A stretch of 9,158 nucleotides of DNA, from the NCBI GenBank assembly GCA_945916625.1, contig CAMEGY010000028.1:1-9158 (forward strand). Reading direction: 5' to 3'. Below, in pieces: positions 1 through 6,627 of this stretch. The DNA comes from an uncultured Anaerococcus sp. Its GTDB lineage: Bacteria; Bacillota_A; Clostridia; Tissierellales; Peptoniphilaceae. The notes below the pieces were generated by a model, which had not been told where the DNA came from, did no database searches, and saw only the letters and a program-made list of their open reading frames with translations. The first letter of the stretch is position 1. Each line of letters opens with the position of its first letter. A program made the position numbers and the translations under genes.

Positions 1-40
1 ATGGCTGTGACTGGAGTTCAGACGTGTGCTCTTCCGATCT
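1..40 (+). other. Illumina library adapter (non-genomic contaminant)
   Basis: Positions 7-40 match the 34-base TruSeq i7-side (read 2) adapter from memory, from GTGACTGGAGTTC to GCTCTTCCGATCT, ending exactly at base 40. Bases 1-6 (ATGGCT) occupy the place where the i7 index sits in that oligonucleotide. The genomic insert should therefore start at base 41, and this end is probably a contig edge left untrimmed. An apparent 13-codon frame from base 1 ending at TAG 40-42 is an artefact. Confidence 0.97.
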
Positions 41-44
41 AGCA

Positions 45-88
45 AAACCCCGCCAGGATTAATTTTCTAGGCAGGGTTTATTTTTTTA
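45..88. terminator. Rho-independent terminator, probably bidirectional
   Basis: The arm at 45-54 (AAACCCCGCC) pairs with 70-79 (GGCAGGGTTT) through nine pairs and one C/A mismatch, around a 15-base loop. On the plus strand a long T-rich tract follows (77-88). On the minus strand the hairpin lies just past the stop codon of the hydrolase that ends at 92 and is followed by TTTT. It probably ends that gene and may also end a convergent gene lying left of the window. Confidence 0.6.
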
Positions 89-91
89 TTT

Positions 92-1081
92 TTATATTAT
101 TGAGTAATATCCAACCCCATCTACAACTTCTTCTTTTATCCTAGCTTGTATTACAAGGTGTTTTAGGTGGGCAGCGGCTTCTGCTACTGCGAACCATTTT
201 TGGCTTGATGGGAAGTCTGTCCAGTCTTTGGCTTTGATGTCCCACTGCATTTGTTGGGTGATTTCTGTCGTATTAGCAGATCCTAGCTTTTCTATGATTT
301 GAAGACAGTCGGCTAGCCTATCTTTGTGGTGGTTTTTTAGCTCATCAATTCGTGCGTTTACATCTTCTACTAGGAACCTATGGGAAGAGTAGAGGTGTTT
401 TATATCTAGGTCTTTGATTTTTTCTAAGTTTTCTAGGTAGATTCCGAGGCTATCTCCAAATTCATCGCCCCAGTAGGTGATGTTTGGAGTTATCTTTCCT
501 AGAATATGGTCGCCGCAAAAGAGGATTTTGTGGTCTTTTTCATAAAGGCCAAGCATACCTGGTGTGTGGCCGGCTTCATCTATTGCAACAAAATTATAGT
601 CGCCAATACTAATTTTCCGGCCTGGCTTTATTTTTGTGGACGAGAATTTTTCTTTTGGCCTATTTTTATAGCCTGGGTGGTCTTCTATATCTAAGTTTTC
701 TGGACCGAGTCCTTGGAAGTGGGCGTTTTTTATAATATTTTGCCACTGGAAGTCTTCTTTGTGGATGCCGTTTTCGACCATTTCCCCGTCTGTTTCTGAT
801 ATATAAATTTCTCCTATGCCCTTATCAGATAGCCACTTGGCAAGGCCTACATGGTCTGAGTGGAGGTGGGTTAGGAAAAGTTTGGTCTTTATTGGATTTA
901 AGTCTAGTTTTTCAAATAATCCTTCCATGTGGGCCCTATTTTCAGGATTATTGAAGCCGGTGTCGATTATCATGGCAAAGTCACTTGCTTTTATGACAAA
1001 TATATTGATTGATTTGAGTGGATTTCCTGTGAGTGGAAAAATCGCCTGGTAAATATCTTTGTATACTTCTTTGATTTGCAT
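92..1081 (-). CDS. MBL-fold metallo-hydrolase (LACTB2/glyoxalase II-like)
   Basis: This 329-residue protein has the metallo-beta-lactamase signature HLHSDH at residues 72-77 (H72, H74, D76, H77). Further metal ligands are H172 in GHTPG, D191 in CGDH and H234 in SSHR, so both metal sites look complete. Residues from about 255 to the end resemble the small helical or winged C-terminal domain found in LACTB2-like members. No signal peptide is seen, so it should be cytoplasmic. The ATG at 1081 has a good GGAGA ribosome-binding site at 1086-1090. The family hydrolyses thioesters, phosphodiesters or lactams, and the substrate cannot be read from sequence. It is divergent from the S41 protease gene and appears monocistronic. 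I found no convincing promoter for it in the shared 164-base gap. Confidence 0.9.
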   Translation of the reverse strand: MQIKEVYKDIYQAIFPLTGNPLKSINIFVIKASDFAMIIDTGFNNPENRAHMEGLFEKLDLNPIKTKLFLTHLHSDHVGLAKWLSDKGIGEIYISETDGEMVENGIHKEDFQWQNIIKNAHFQGLGPENLDIEDHPGYKNRPKEKFSSTKIKPGRKISIGDYNFVAIDEAGHTPGMLGLYEKDHKILFCGDHILGKITPNITYWGDEFGDSLGIYLENLEKIKDLDIKHLYSSHRFLVEDVNARIDELKNHHKDRLADCLQIIEKLGSANTTEITQQMQWDIKAKDWTDFPSSQKWFAVAEAAAHLKHLVIQARIKEEVVDGVGYYSII

Positions 1082-1165
1082 TTTTTCTCCGTTCTAAAAA
1101 TTCTTATAGGTATTAAACATATACCCAATATCTGTAAGGATTATTTTTAGAAAACCTATGTTTTT

Positions 1166-1194
1166 ATACCATTTAGGGACAATTGTGATATAAT
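1166..1194 (+). promoter_or_regulatory. Extended -10 promoter for the S41 protease gene
   Basis: TGATATAAT at 1186-1194 is a perfect extended -10 element (TGN followed by TATAAT). The -35 region around 1166-1171 is poor, as is common with an extended -10. The start codon lies 52 bases downstream at 1246, behind an AAAGGA ribosome-binding site at 1231-1236. Confidence 0.55.
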
Positions 1195-1245
1195 AATATT
1201 ATTATAAGTATAAATAGGATAACTATTTGGAAAGGATTTTAGCTA

Positions 1246-2448
1246 ATGAAAAGATTTGGAAAAATTATTTTGTCCCTTGTTCTTATAGGGGCGATTGGAT
1301 TTTCTGGCTTTATGCTTGGGACAAACTTAGATTTGGGCCAGGGTATGAAGGCCGATGATAAAGAACTAATTGGGGAGATGGAGTCGCTTAAGGGGCTTCT
1401 TGATAATAATTTCCTTTTTGATTATGAGGAGGAAGACCTTTATAACGGTGCCCTTAAGGGTATGTTTGCCAATCTTGGCGATCCTTATACTTCTTACTAT
1501 CCAGCTGATGAGTTTACAAAACTTATGGAAAATCTTGATGGCAGGTATAAGGGAATAGGCGTGACTGTGTCTGCTTCTAAGGAAGGGACAATCAAGGTTA
1601 TCCAAGTATTTGAAGATTCTCCAGCTAAGGAAGCTGGTATGAAGTCAGGTGACATTATCAAATCTGTAGAAGGTAAGGAGTTTGATGCGACTGAGCTTGA
1701 TAAGGCTGTGGGTCTTATTAGGGGCGAGCCTGGCACAAAGGTTAAGCTAGAAGTAATTAGAATAAGCGAAGATAAGCCGGAGGGTGAAGAAATCCCAATG
1801 ATGGTGGAAAGACGTGATGTAAAGGTTGATACTGTCTTTGCTGAAAATCTTTCTATAGGTGATAAAAATATTGGATATTTAAGATTATCTGCCTTTGATG
1901 ATATTACTTGGGATGATTTTAAGGAAAAATATTCTAAGCTTAAAAATTCTGATATAGATGGTCTTGTCCTAGATTTGAGAAATAATCCAGGTGGTTCACT
2001 TGATGTTTGCCTAAATATTGCAGATACCTTCCTTGATGAGGGTGTGATTGTGACTACTGAGGATAAGAATGGCAATGTGATTACAGAAAAATCAGATTCC
2101 GATATGGACGATATACCAATGGTTACCCTAATTAATGAAAACTCTGCTTCAGCATCAGAAATACTTGCAGGGGCATTTAAAGATAGGGGTAGGTCTAAGA
2201 TTATTGGAAAGAAATCTTTTGGTAAGGGTATTGTTCAAAAACTTTTCCCACTTGAAAATGGCGCAGGTGCCAAGATTACAATCAGCGAATATAAGACACC
2301 AAATGGTGAGAAAATCAATAAAATTGGTGTAAAACCTGATGTAGAGGTAGAAAATACTAATTTAGACCTAGATCTAAATGAAAATGACTTTACAAAAGAT
2401 CCACAATTTTTAAATGCAGTAAAAGAATTATTAAAAGAAATAGACTAA
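1246..2448 (+). CDS. S41 family C-terminal processing peptidase (CtpA/CtpB-like)
   Basis: A 400-residue serine protease of the carboxy-terminal processing family, which trims or degrades exported proteins at the cell surface. Residues 1-25 form a positively charged start and one hydrophobic segment, which fits an uncleaved anchor or signal peptide with the rest outside the membrane. A PDZ domain covers about 100-175, with GIGV at 103-106 and GDIIKSVEG at 135-143. The catalytic domain follows. S302 in SASASE and K327 in FGKG are 25 residues apart, as in the Ser/Lys dyad of E. coli Prc, and Q331 also fits. LDLRNNPGG at 242-250 and TPNG and GVKPD near the C-terminus are family hallmarks. Length is close to Bacillus CtpA/CtpB. 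It is divergent from the MBL gene and has a terminator at its stop codon. The target protein is unknown. Confidence 0.95.
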   Translation: MKRFGKIILSLVLIGAIGFSGFMLGTNLDLGQGMKADDKELIGEMESLKGLLDNNFLFDYEEEDLYNGALKGMFANLGDPYTSYYPADEFTKLMENLDGRYKGIGVTVSASKEGTIKVIQVFEDSPAKEAGMKSGDIIKSVEGKEFDATELDKAVGLIRGEPGTKVKLEVIRISEDKPEGEEIPMMVERRDVKVDTVFAENLSIGDKNIGYLRLSAFDDITWDDFKEKYSKLKNSDIDGLVLDLRNNPGGSLDVCLNIADTFLDEGVIVTTEDKNGNVITEKSDSDMDDIPMVTLINENSASASEILAGAFKDRGRSKIIGKKSFGKGIVQKLFPLENGAGAKITISEYKTPNGEKINKIGVKPDVEVENTNLDLDLNENDFTKDPQFLNAVKELLKEID

Positions 2449-2472
2449 AAGGGTGGACAACTGCCCTTTTTT
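2447..2472 (+). terminator. Rho-independent terminator overlapping the S41 stop codon
   Basis: AAAAGGG at 2447-2453 pairs with CCCTTTT at 2464-2470 around a 10-base loop, and TTTTTT runs over 2467-2472. The stem starts inside the stop codon. It is a fairly weak stem (three GC pairs), so readthrough into the thioesterase gene, which starts 15 bases later, is plausible. Confidence 0.65.
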
Positions 2473-2487
2473 GTATTAAGGAGAGAT

Positions 2488-3177
2488 ATGAAAGAAGTAG
2501 CTAATTATAAGATTTTGCCCATGCTTTGTAATGAGAGGGGTGTAATCACGGTTAAAAATCTGACAGGTCTTATGCTTGATCTAGCCTTTAGGCAAAGCGA
2601 AAAAATTGAGAAAAACTTTCCTATAATGGATAAAAAAGTTTGGCTGATTTATTCTTGGGATATTGAATTTATAAGTCCTATTTATGGAGAAGATGAGATT
2701 GAAATAACAACCTTTCCAACCAATATGAAAAGATTTTATGCCTATAGGAATTTTGAGATAAGAAGGGATGGAGACCTTGTTGCAATAGCAGAAGCCTGTC
2801 TTATTTTATATGACTTAGAAAAACAAAGAGCATCTATAATTGATAAAGAAATTGCGAAGGCTTTCGGTACAAATGAAAAGACCTATAGTGGCAAAGCTTA
2901 CAAAATGGGCGATGACTTTGATAGGGAGAGAAAGATTCAGATTAGGAGGGCAGATTTTGATAAAAATCTCCATGTAAATAACGGTATATATTTTGATTTC
3001 TTAAGAGAAATAGAAGCTTTTGATGAGGCTGAGCTTTCTTATATTAAACTAGTTTATAAAAACGAAATCAGAAAAGAGGATGAGGTTTTGATTTTATATA
3101 AAAAGGATGAAAAACAAATAGATTTTAAAATAGAATCTCACATAAATCACGCTTATGGGGTAATCTCTTATGTATAA
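2488..3177 (+). CDS. Acyl-ACP thioesterase (FatA/FatB family, bacterial type)
   Basis: The 229-residue protein resembles bacterial members of the acyl-ACP thioesterase family, which release free fatty acids from acyl carrier protein. It has the two-hotdog layout. The first hotdog covers about 5-125, with WLIYSWDIEFISP at 52-64 and EITTFPTN at 72-79. The second covers about 145-229, with RRADFDKNLHVNN at 153-165. In plant FatB the active-site Asn/His lie in a similar NxHVNN motif, here N160 and H162. It is a little shorter than many bacterial members. GGAGAG precedes the ATG. There is no room for a promoter between the preceding terminator and this gene, so it needs readthrough from upstream or a promoter inside the protease gene. 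Its stop overlaps the next gene, so the two are probably cotranslated. Chain-length preference is not readable. Confidence 0.88.
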   Translation: MKEVANYKILPMLCNERGVITVKNLTGLMLDLAFRQSEKIEKNFPIMDKKVWLIYSWDIEFISPIYGEDEIEITTFPTNMKRFYAYRNFEIRRDGDLVAIAEACLILYDLEKQRASIIDKEIAKAFGTNEKTYSGKAYKMGDDFDRERKIQIRRADFDKNLHVNNGIYFDFLREIEAFDEAELSYIKLVYKNEIRKEDEVLILYKKDEKQIDFKIESHINHAYGVISYV

Positions 3178-3802
3178 GGACGGATTTGGCAATATTCCAA
3201 ATAAAGACAAGGTTAGGAATATAGTAGATGAGGCCTTTAAGATAAGTCCTGGAAGATGGCTTATCCATAGTCATATTGTGGGAAAAACTGCTGAAAAGAT
3301 TGGCAAGGAAATAGGTCTTGATCCAGAAATCGCTTATGCCTGCGGTATGCTACATGATATTGGAAAGGGATATGGATATGATGGACTTTCCCATATGATG
3401 GAAGGATACAGGATATTGAGGTTTGATTCTTATTTCTTTCCAGCAAAAATTGCCCTTGGTCATGGTTTTGTGACAGATGATATAGACTCTTACCATGGGG
3501 AAAATAAGTTAAGTGGCAGGGACTATGAATTTATAAAATCCTATCTAAAGAAAAGAGAGATTGGTCCTTATGAAAGGCTGATAATTCTTTTGGACAACTT
3601 AATTGGTGAAGAATATCTGGGCCTTGACCAAAGAGAAAGTCTACGAAATATTGCTTTGGATGAGAAGAGATTAGAGCGAATTGGGATATTAAAAAACTGG
3701 CAAAATGATTTGGAAAGTAAACTTGAAAATCCAATCGAAGCCTACCTGCCAAGGCCACGCTATTATAAATTCCCCTATAATCTTTTAAGAAATACAAAAT
3801 AA
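3170..3802 (+). CDS. HD-domain metal-dependent phosphohydrolase, substrate unknown
   Basis: A 210-residue protein with the HD signature. Likely metal ligands are H35 (HSHIVGKTAEKIG), H62-D63 (MLHDIGKG) and D142 (LLDNL), with further histidines at 75, 98 and 109. The HD domain covers about 30-145. The remaining 65 residues are charged and contain no recognisable domain. Family members hydrolyse phosphate esters or nucleotides, and nothing here identifies the substrate. The ATG at 3170 overlaps the thioesterase stop by 8 bases (ATGTATAA). Its ribosome-binding site is poor (GGGG near 3156-3159), which suggests translational coupling. A link to lipid metabolism is only an inference from the shared transcript. 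Confidence 0.85.
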   Translation: MYKDGFGNIPNKDKVRNIVDEAFKISPGRWLIHSHIVGKTAEKIGKEIGLDPEIAYACGMLHDIGKGYGYDGLSHMMEGYRILRFDSYFFPAKIALGHGFVTDDIDSYHGENKLSGRDYEFIKSYLKKREIGPYERLIILLDNLIGEEYLGLDQRESLRNIALDEKRLERIGILKNWQNDLESKLENPIEAYLPRPRYYKFPYNLLRNTK

Positions 3803-3804
3803 TA

Positions 3805-3832
3805 TTGCATTTTAGTTGACTTTGAGTATATT
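3805..3832 (+). promoter_or_regulatory. Candidate promoter of the hydE leader
   Basis: TTGCAT at 3805-3810 and TATATT at 3827-3832 are separated by 16 bases. TTGACT at 3816-3821 and TATAAA at 3832-3837 also occur but are not well spaced for each other. It begins two bases after the HD gene's stop codon. No promoter can fit between the downstream hairpin and hydE, so this is the best candidate for hydE transcription. AT-rich sequence makes chance matches common. Confidence 0.4.
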
Positions 3833-3836
3833 ATAA

Positions 3837-3872
3837 ATGAATTTATTTTACCAAACCCGAAGGAGGTCATAA
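3837..3872 (+). CDS. Possible 11-codon leader ORF ending in the hydE terminator loop
   Basis: ATG at 3837 opens a frame reading MNLFYQTRRRS, with its TAA at 3870-3872 in the loop of the downstream hairpin. Its three consecutive Arg codons (CGA AGG AGG) run into the 5' arm. A ribosome at the stop would cover that arm and could block termination, as in known leader-peptide attenuators. Against it, there is no Shine-Dalgarno sequence upstream and the ATG is very close to the proposed transcription start. It is a hypothesis, not a supported gene. Confidence 0.2.
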   Translation: MNLFYQTRRRS

Positions 3873-3889
3873 GACCTCCTAATTTTTTT
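3861..3889 (+). terminator. Strong terminator hairpin directly upstream of hydE
   Basis: AGGAGGTC at 3861-3868 and GACCTCCT at 3873-3880 form a perfect 8-bp stem with an ATAA loop, followed by AA and seven T (3883-3889). It ends the thioesterase/HD transcript. Because the hydE start is only 16 bases further on, it may also act as an attenuator of hydE. The 3' arm (ACCTC, 3874-3878) can alternatively pair with GAGGT at 3898-3902, which contains the hydE ribosome-binding site. Confidence 0.85.
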
Positions 3890-3905
3890 ATATAAAAGAG
3901 GTTTT

Positions 3906-4931
3906 ATGAATAAGAGAAAAATTAACCATATAGATACCGAGACTTTGAGAAAATGGATAGAAGATGAATCTATGACAGATTCTCTAATGAAAAAAGCAGA
4001 TAAAATCCGTAAGGAGAATTATGGAAACAAGGTATACATAAGGGGCCTTATCGAAGTATCAAATATTTGTAAAAATGATTGCTATTATTGTGGGATAAGA
4101 AAATCAAATAAAAATATTAGCCGATATAGACTTGGAAAGGACGAAATCTTATCTGCAGCTCGTTTTGGATATAAACTAGGTTTTAGGACCTTTGTGATGC
4201 AAGGTGGGGAAGATCCTCATTTTACAAAGGAATTTATGGTTGATGTCCTAAAAAGCCTTAAAGAAAAATACAAGGATGTGGCAATTACCCTATCTCTTGG
4301 GGAGAGGACCTATGATGATTACAAGGCATTTTTTGATGCTGGAGCTGATAGGTATCTTTTGAGGGAAGAAAGCTCAAATCCTAGTCACTATAATAAGCTC
4401 CACCCTGATTCTATGAAACTAGAAACAAGACAAGAGTGCCTTAGAAACCTAAAAAAAATTGGCTATCAAGTCGGAGGCGGCTTTATGGTTGATAGTCCTT
4501 TTCAGACGACAGATGATTTGATTAGAGATTTAAGATTTTTAGAAAAACTCGAGCCAGATATGATTGGAATTGGGCCTTATCTGGTAAGCCACGATACGCC
4601 TTTTAAGGATTATAGAGATGGATCTTTTACAAAGACCCTTAGACTTGTAGCAATCCTTAGGATAATTTTCCCTTATGCCCTAATACCTGCTACAACAGCT
4701 CTTGGCACAATAAACCCTGATGGCAGAAGGCTTGGCCTTATGGCAGGAGCAAATGTCCTCATGCCAAATCTCACTCCAGAAAATACCAAAAGGTCCTATA
4801 GTCTTTATGATAATAAGCTAAACACGGGTCTTGAGGCAGCAGAAGCTAAAAAAGATCTAGAAAAAGAAATTGCATCTTTTGGCTACAAAATCGTAGATGA
4901 CAGGGGAGATGTGGTGGATTTTGGGAAATGA
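3906..4931 (+). CDS. hydE: [FeFe]-hydrogenase H-cluster radical SAM maturase HydE
   Basis: A 341-residue radical SAM enzyme of the BioB/HydE group. HydE acts on the Fe(CO)2(CN)-cysteine product of HydG during assembly of the H-cluster 2Fe subcluster. The SAM-binding [4Fe-4S] cluster motif CX3CX2C is C55, C59, C62 (CKNDCYYC), following the conserved VRG-like and EVSNIC region. QGGEDP at 99-104 corresponds to the GGE SAM-amine contact. The C-terminal half has the expected TTALGT (263-268) and MPNLTP (286-291) segments. The only other cysteine is C178, so the optional second C-terminal cluster present in Thermotoga HydE cannot form; that cluster is known to be dispensable. Length is normal. The ATG at 3906 is preceded by AAGAGG with short spacing. 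hydG follows after a 277-base gap with its own promoter. Confidence 0.95.
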   Translation: MNKRKINHIDTETLRKWIEDESMTDSLMKKADKIRKENYGNKVYIRGLIEVSNICKNDCYYCGIRKSNKNISRYRLGKDEILSAARFGYKLGFRTFVMQGGEDPHFTKEFMVDVLKSLKEKYKDVAITLSLGERTYDDYKAFFDAGADRYLLREESSNPSHYNKLHPDSMKLETRQECLRNLKKIGYQVGGGFMVDSPFQTTDDLIRDLRFLEKLEPDMIGIGPYLVSHDTPFKDYRDGSFTKTLRLVAILRIIFPYALIPATTALGTINPDGRRLGLMAGANVLMPNLTPENTKRSYSLYDNKLNTGLEAAEAKKDLEKEIASFGYKIVDDRGDVVDFGK

Positions 4932-4936
4932 TTGGC

Positions 4937-4964
4937 TTGAGAATTAGGAAAAGAAAGCTATAAT
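4937..4964 (+). promoter_or_regulatory. Promoter-like element just after hydE
   Basis: TTGAGA at 4937-4942 and a perfect TATAAT at 4959-4964 are 16 bases apart. Transcription would begin near 4971 and meet the terminator at 5002-5028, giving an RNA of only about 58 bases. It could be a small RNA, a short leader or a chance match. Confidence 0.4.
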
Positions 4965-5001
4965 GATTATATAAATCTGAGTATTTCCATGAATTTACCT
5001 G

Positions 5002-5028
5002 AAAGACGAGCCACCAACTCGTCTTTTT
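5002..5028 (+). terminator. Rho-independent terminator after hydE
   Basis: AAAGACGAG at 5002-5010 pairs perfectly with CTCGTCTTT at 5018-5026 around the 7-base loop CCACCAA. The run of five T at 5024-5028, then GTTT, forms the U-tract. It ends hydE transcripts and separates hydE from hydG. Confidence 0.88.
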
Positions 5029-5030
5029 GT

Positions 5031-5144
5031 TTATGGGCTAATTATCATCTCCCTTTGTTTTCCTAGAGCTAATCCACTTGTACAAATAGTTCGCACTGCT
5101 TATATTTCTCATTCTTACAATAATCACAATTTATCCTCAATTAA
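5031..5144. other. Non-coding stretch between hydE terminator and hydG promoter
   Basis: These 114 bases are AT-rich. Apart from the tail of a short frame from ATG 4989 to TAG 5064-5066 (25 codons, no ribosome-binding site), I see no gene, strong hairpin or recognisable operator. With the flanking elements it makes up the 277-base hydE-hydG gap. Confidence 0.5.
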
Positions 5145-5174
5145 TTGTCATTTTAGGCAAAAAAGTATTATAAT
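5145..5174 (+). promoter_or_regulatory. Promoter of hydG-hydF
   Basis: TTGTCA at 5145-5150 and TATAAT at 5169-5174 are separated by 18 bases. The predicted start near 5181 leaves a short leader of about 28 bases carrying the AAGGAAAG ribosome-binding site before the hydG ATG at 5209. It indicates that hydG-hydF are transcribed separately from hydE. Confidence 0.65.
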
Positions 5175-5208
5175 TATACATAGATATAGAGAAAGAAAGA
5201 AGGAAAGA

Positions 5209-6627
5209 ATGGCAAATTACAATCCTGCAAGTGTTCATGCAGAAGAATTTATTAATCATGAAGAAATATTAGAGACTCTTGCCTATGGTAGGGAGAATGC
5301 TCACAATAGAAAATTAATTATAGAAGTTTTGGAAAAGGCGAAGAAGGCTCATGGCCTTAGCCACAGAGAGGCCTTCATCCTTTTATCATGTGCGGAAGAT
5401 GACCTAAATGAGGAGATTTTTGCCCTTGCCAAAGAGCTTAAGTACAAATTTTATGCAAATAGGATCGTACTTTTCGCCCCACTTTACTTATCAAATTATT
5501 GTGTAAATGGCTGTGTGTATTGCCCATACCACGGACAAAATAGGACTATTCCAAGGAAAAAACTAAGCCAAGAAGAGATAAAAGAGCAGGTAATTGCCCT
5601 TCAAGACCAGGGCCATAAGAGACTTGCCCTAGAAGCTGGCGAAGACCCAATCAATAACCCAATTGAATATATCCTAGAATCAATCGACACAATATATAAC
5701 ATCAAACATAAAAATGGGGCAATTAGACGAGTTAATGTCAATATTGCAGCCACAACTGTAGAAAATTACAGAAAGCTCAAGGAAGCTGAAATCGGTACTT
5801 ATATCCTTTTCCAAGAAACTTACAACAAGGAAAATTACGAAGCCCTTCATAAGTTTGGACCAAAATCAAACTATGCCTATCATACAGAGGCTATGGACCG
5901 TGCCATGGAAGGTGGGATTGACGATGTGGGTCTTGGGGTTCTTTATGGACTTGATTCTTATGAATACGAGTTTATCGGCCAACTAATGCACGCAGAACAC
6001 CTTGAAGCCAGATTCAATGTAGGCCCTCACACAATTTCTGTCCCAAGAATCCAGCCTGCTGATGACATCGACCCAGGTGATTTTGATAATTCCCTATCTG
6101 ATGAAATGTTTACAAAACTTGTAGCCTGCATTAGGATTGCAGTTCCTTATACAGGAATGATTGTCTCAACTCGTGAGTCAGAAGCTATGAGAAATAGGCT
6201 CTTAGACCTAGGCATAAGTCAACTTTCTGGAGGCTCAAAGACATCTGTAGGCGGCTATACAGAGCACGAAACTAAGGGAAGCGACCAATTTGAGCTTGCT
6301 GACAACAGGAGCCTTGATGAGGTTGTAAACTGGCTAATTGAAAAAGACCACGTCCCATCATTTTGTACTGCCTGCTACAGAAAGGGTAGGACTGGAGAAG
6401 TCTTTATGGGCATGGTCAAAAAACACGGAATCGGCAATATTTGCCATCCAAACGCCCTTGTAACCCTTAAGGAATACGCAGTTGACTATGCGAGCGAACA
6501 GACAGCTCGTAATGCAGATATGCTGATAGAAAAGGAACTAGCAAATATCCCAAACCCAGATGTAAGGGAATCAACCAGGGAAAATATCAAAAAAATCGAG
6601 GAAGGAAGCCGTGACATCTACATCTAA
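5209..6627 (+). CDS. hydG: [FeFe]-hydrogenase maturase HydG (tyrosine lyase)
   Basis: A 472-residue radical SAM tyrosine lyase of the ThiH/HydG group. It splits tyrosine into p-cresol and dehydroglycine, from which it makes the CO and cyanide ligands delivered as an Fe(CO)2(CN) synthon. The radical SAM cluster motif CX3CX2C is C98, C102, C105 (CVNGCVYC). EAGEDP at 142-147 is the SAM-contact motif. The C-terminal motif CX2CX22C is intact: C386, C389 and C412. It binds the auxiliary cluster with the labile fifth iron and distinguishes HydG from ThiH. Length matches the family. The ATG follows AAGGAAAG. The 3' end overlaps hydF by 17 bases, so the two are translated as a pair. Confidence 0.97.
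   Translation: MANYNPASVHAEEFINHEEILETLAYGRENAHNRKLIIEVLEKAKKAHGLSHREAFILLSCAEDDLNEEIFALAKELKYKFYANRIVLFAPLYLSNYCVNGCVYCPYHGQNRTIPRKKLSQEEIKEQVIALQDQGHKRLALEAGEDPINNPIEYILESIDTIYNIKHKNGAIRRVNVNIAATTVENYRKLKEAEIGTYILFQETYNKENYEALHKFGPKSNYAYHTEAMDRAMEGGIDDVGLGVLYGLDSYEYEFIGQLMHAEHLEARFNVGPHTISVPRIQPADDIDPGDFDNSLSDEMFTKLVACIRIAVPYTGMIVSTRESEAMRNRLLDLGISQLSGGSKTSVGGYTEHETKGSDQFELADNRSLDEVVNWLIEKDHVPSFCTACYRKGRTGEVFMGMVKKHGIGNICHPNALVTLKEYAVDYASEQTARNADMLIEKELANIPNPDVRESTRENIKKIEEGSRDIYI

Noticed and set aside
1..42. Short frame ATG to TAG at the left edge
   Set aside because: It lies wholly inside adapter sequence and is not genomic.
1179..1186. Palindrome ACAATTGT beside the S41 promoter, as an operator
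   Set aside because: It is only 8 bases in AT-rich DNA and does not match a regulator site I recognise, such as the longer Rex palindrome.
1497..2075. 192-codon open frame on the minus strand
   Set aside because: It lies inside the S41 protease gene, its protein is Ser/Ile/Leu-rich without a domain, and the plus-strand protein has all catalytic motifs.
4989..5066. 25-codon frame starting MNLPERRATNSS across the terminator
   Set aside because: It has no ribosome-binding site and runs through both arms of a strong terminator, so the coding-like look is probably imposed by the stem.
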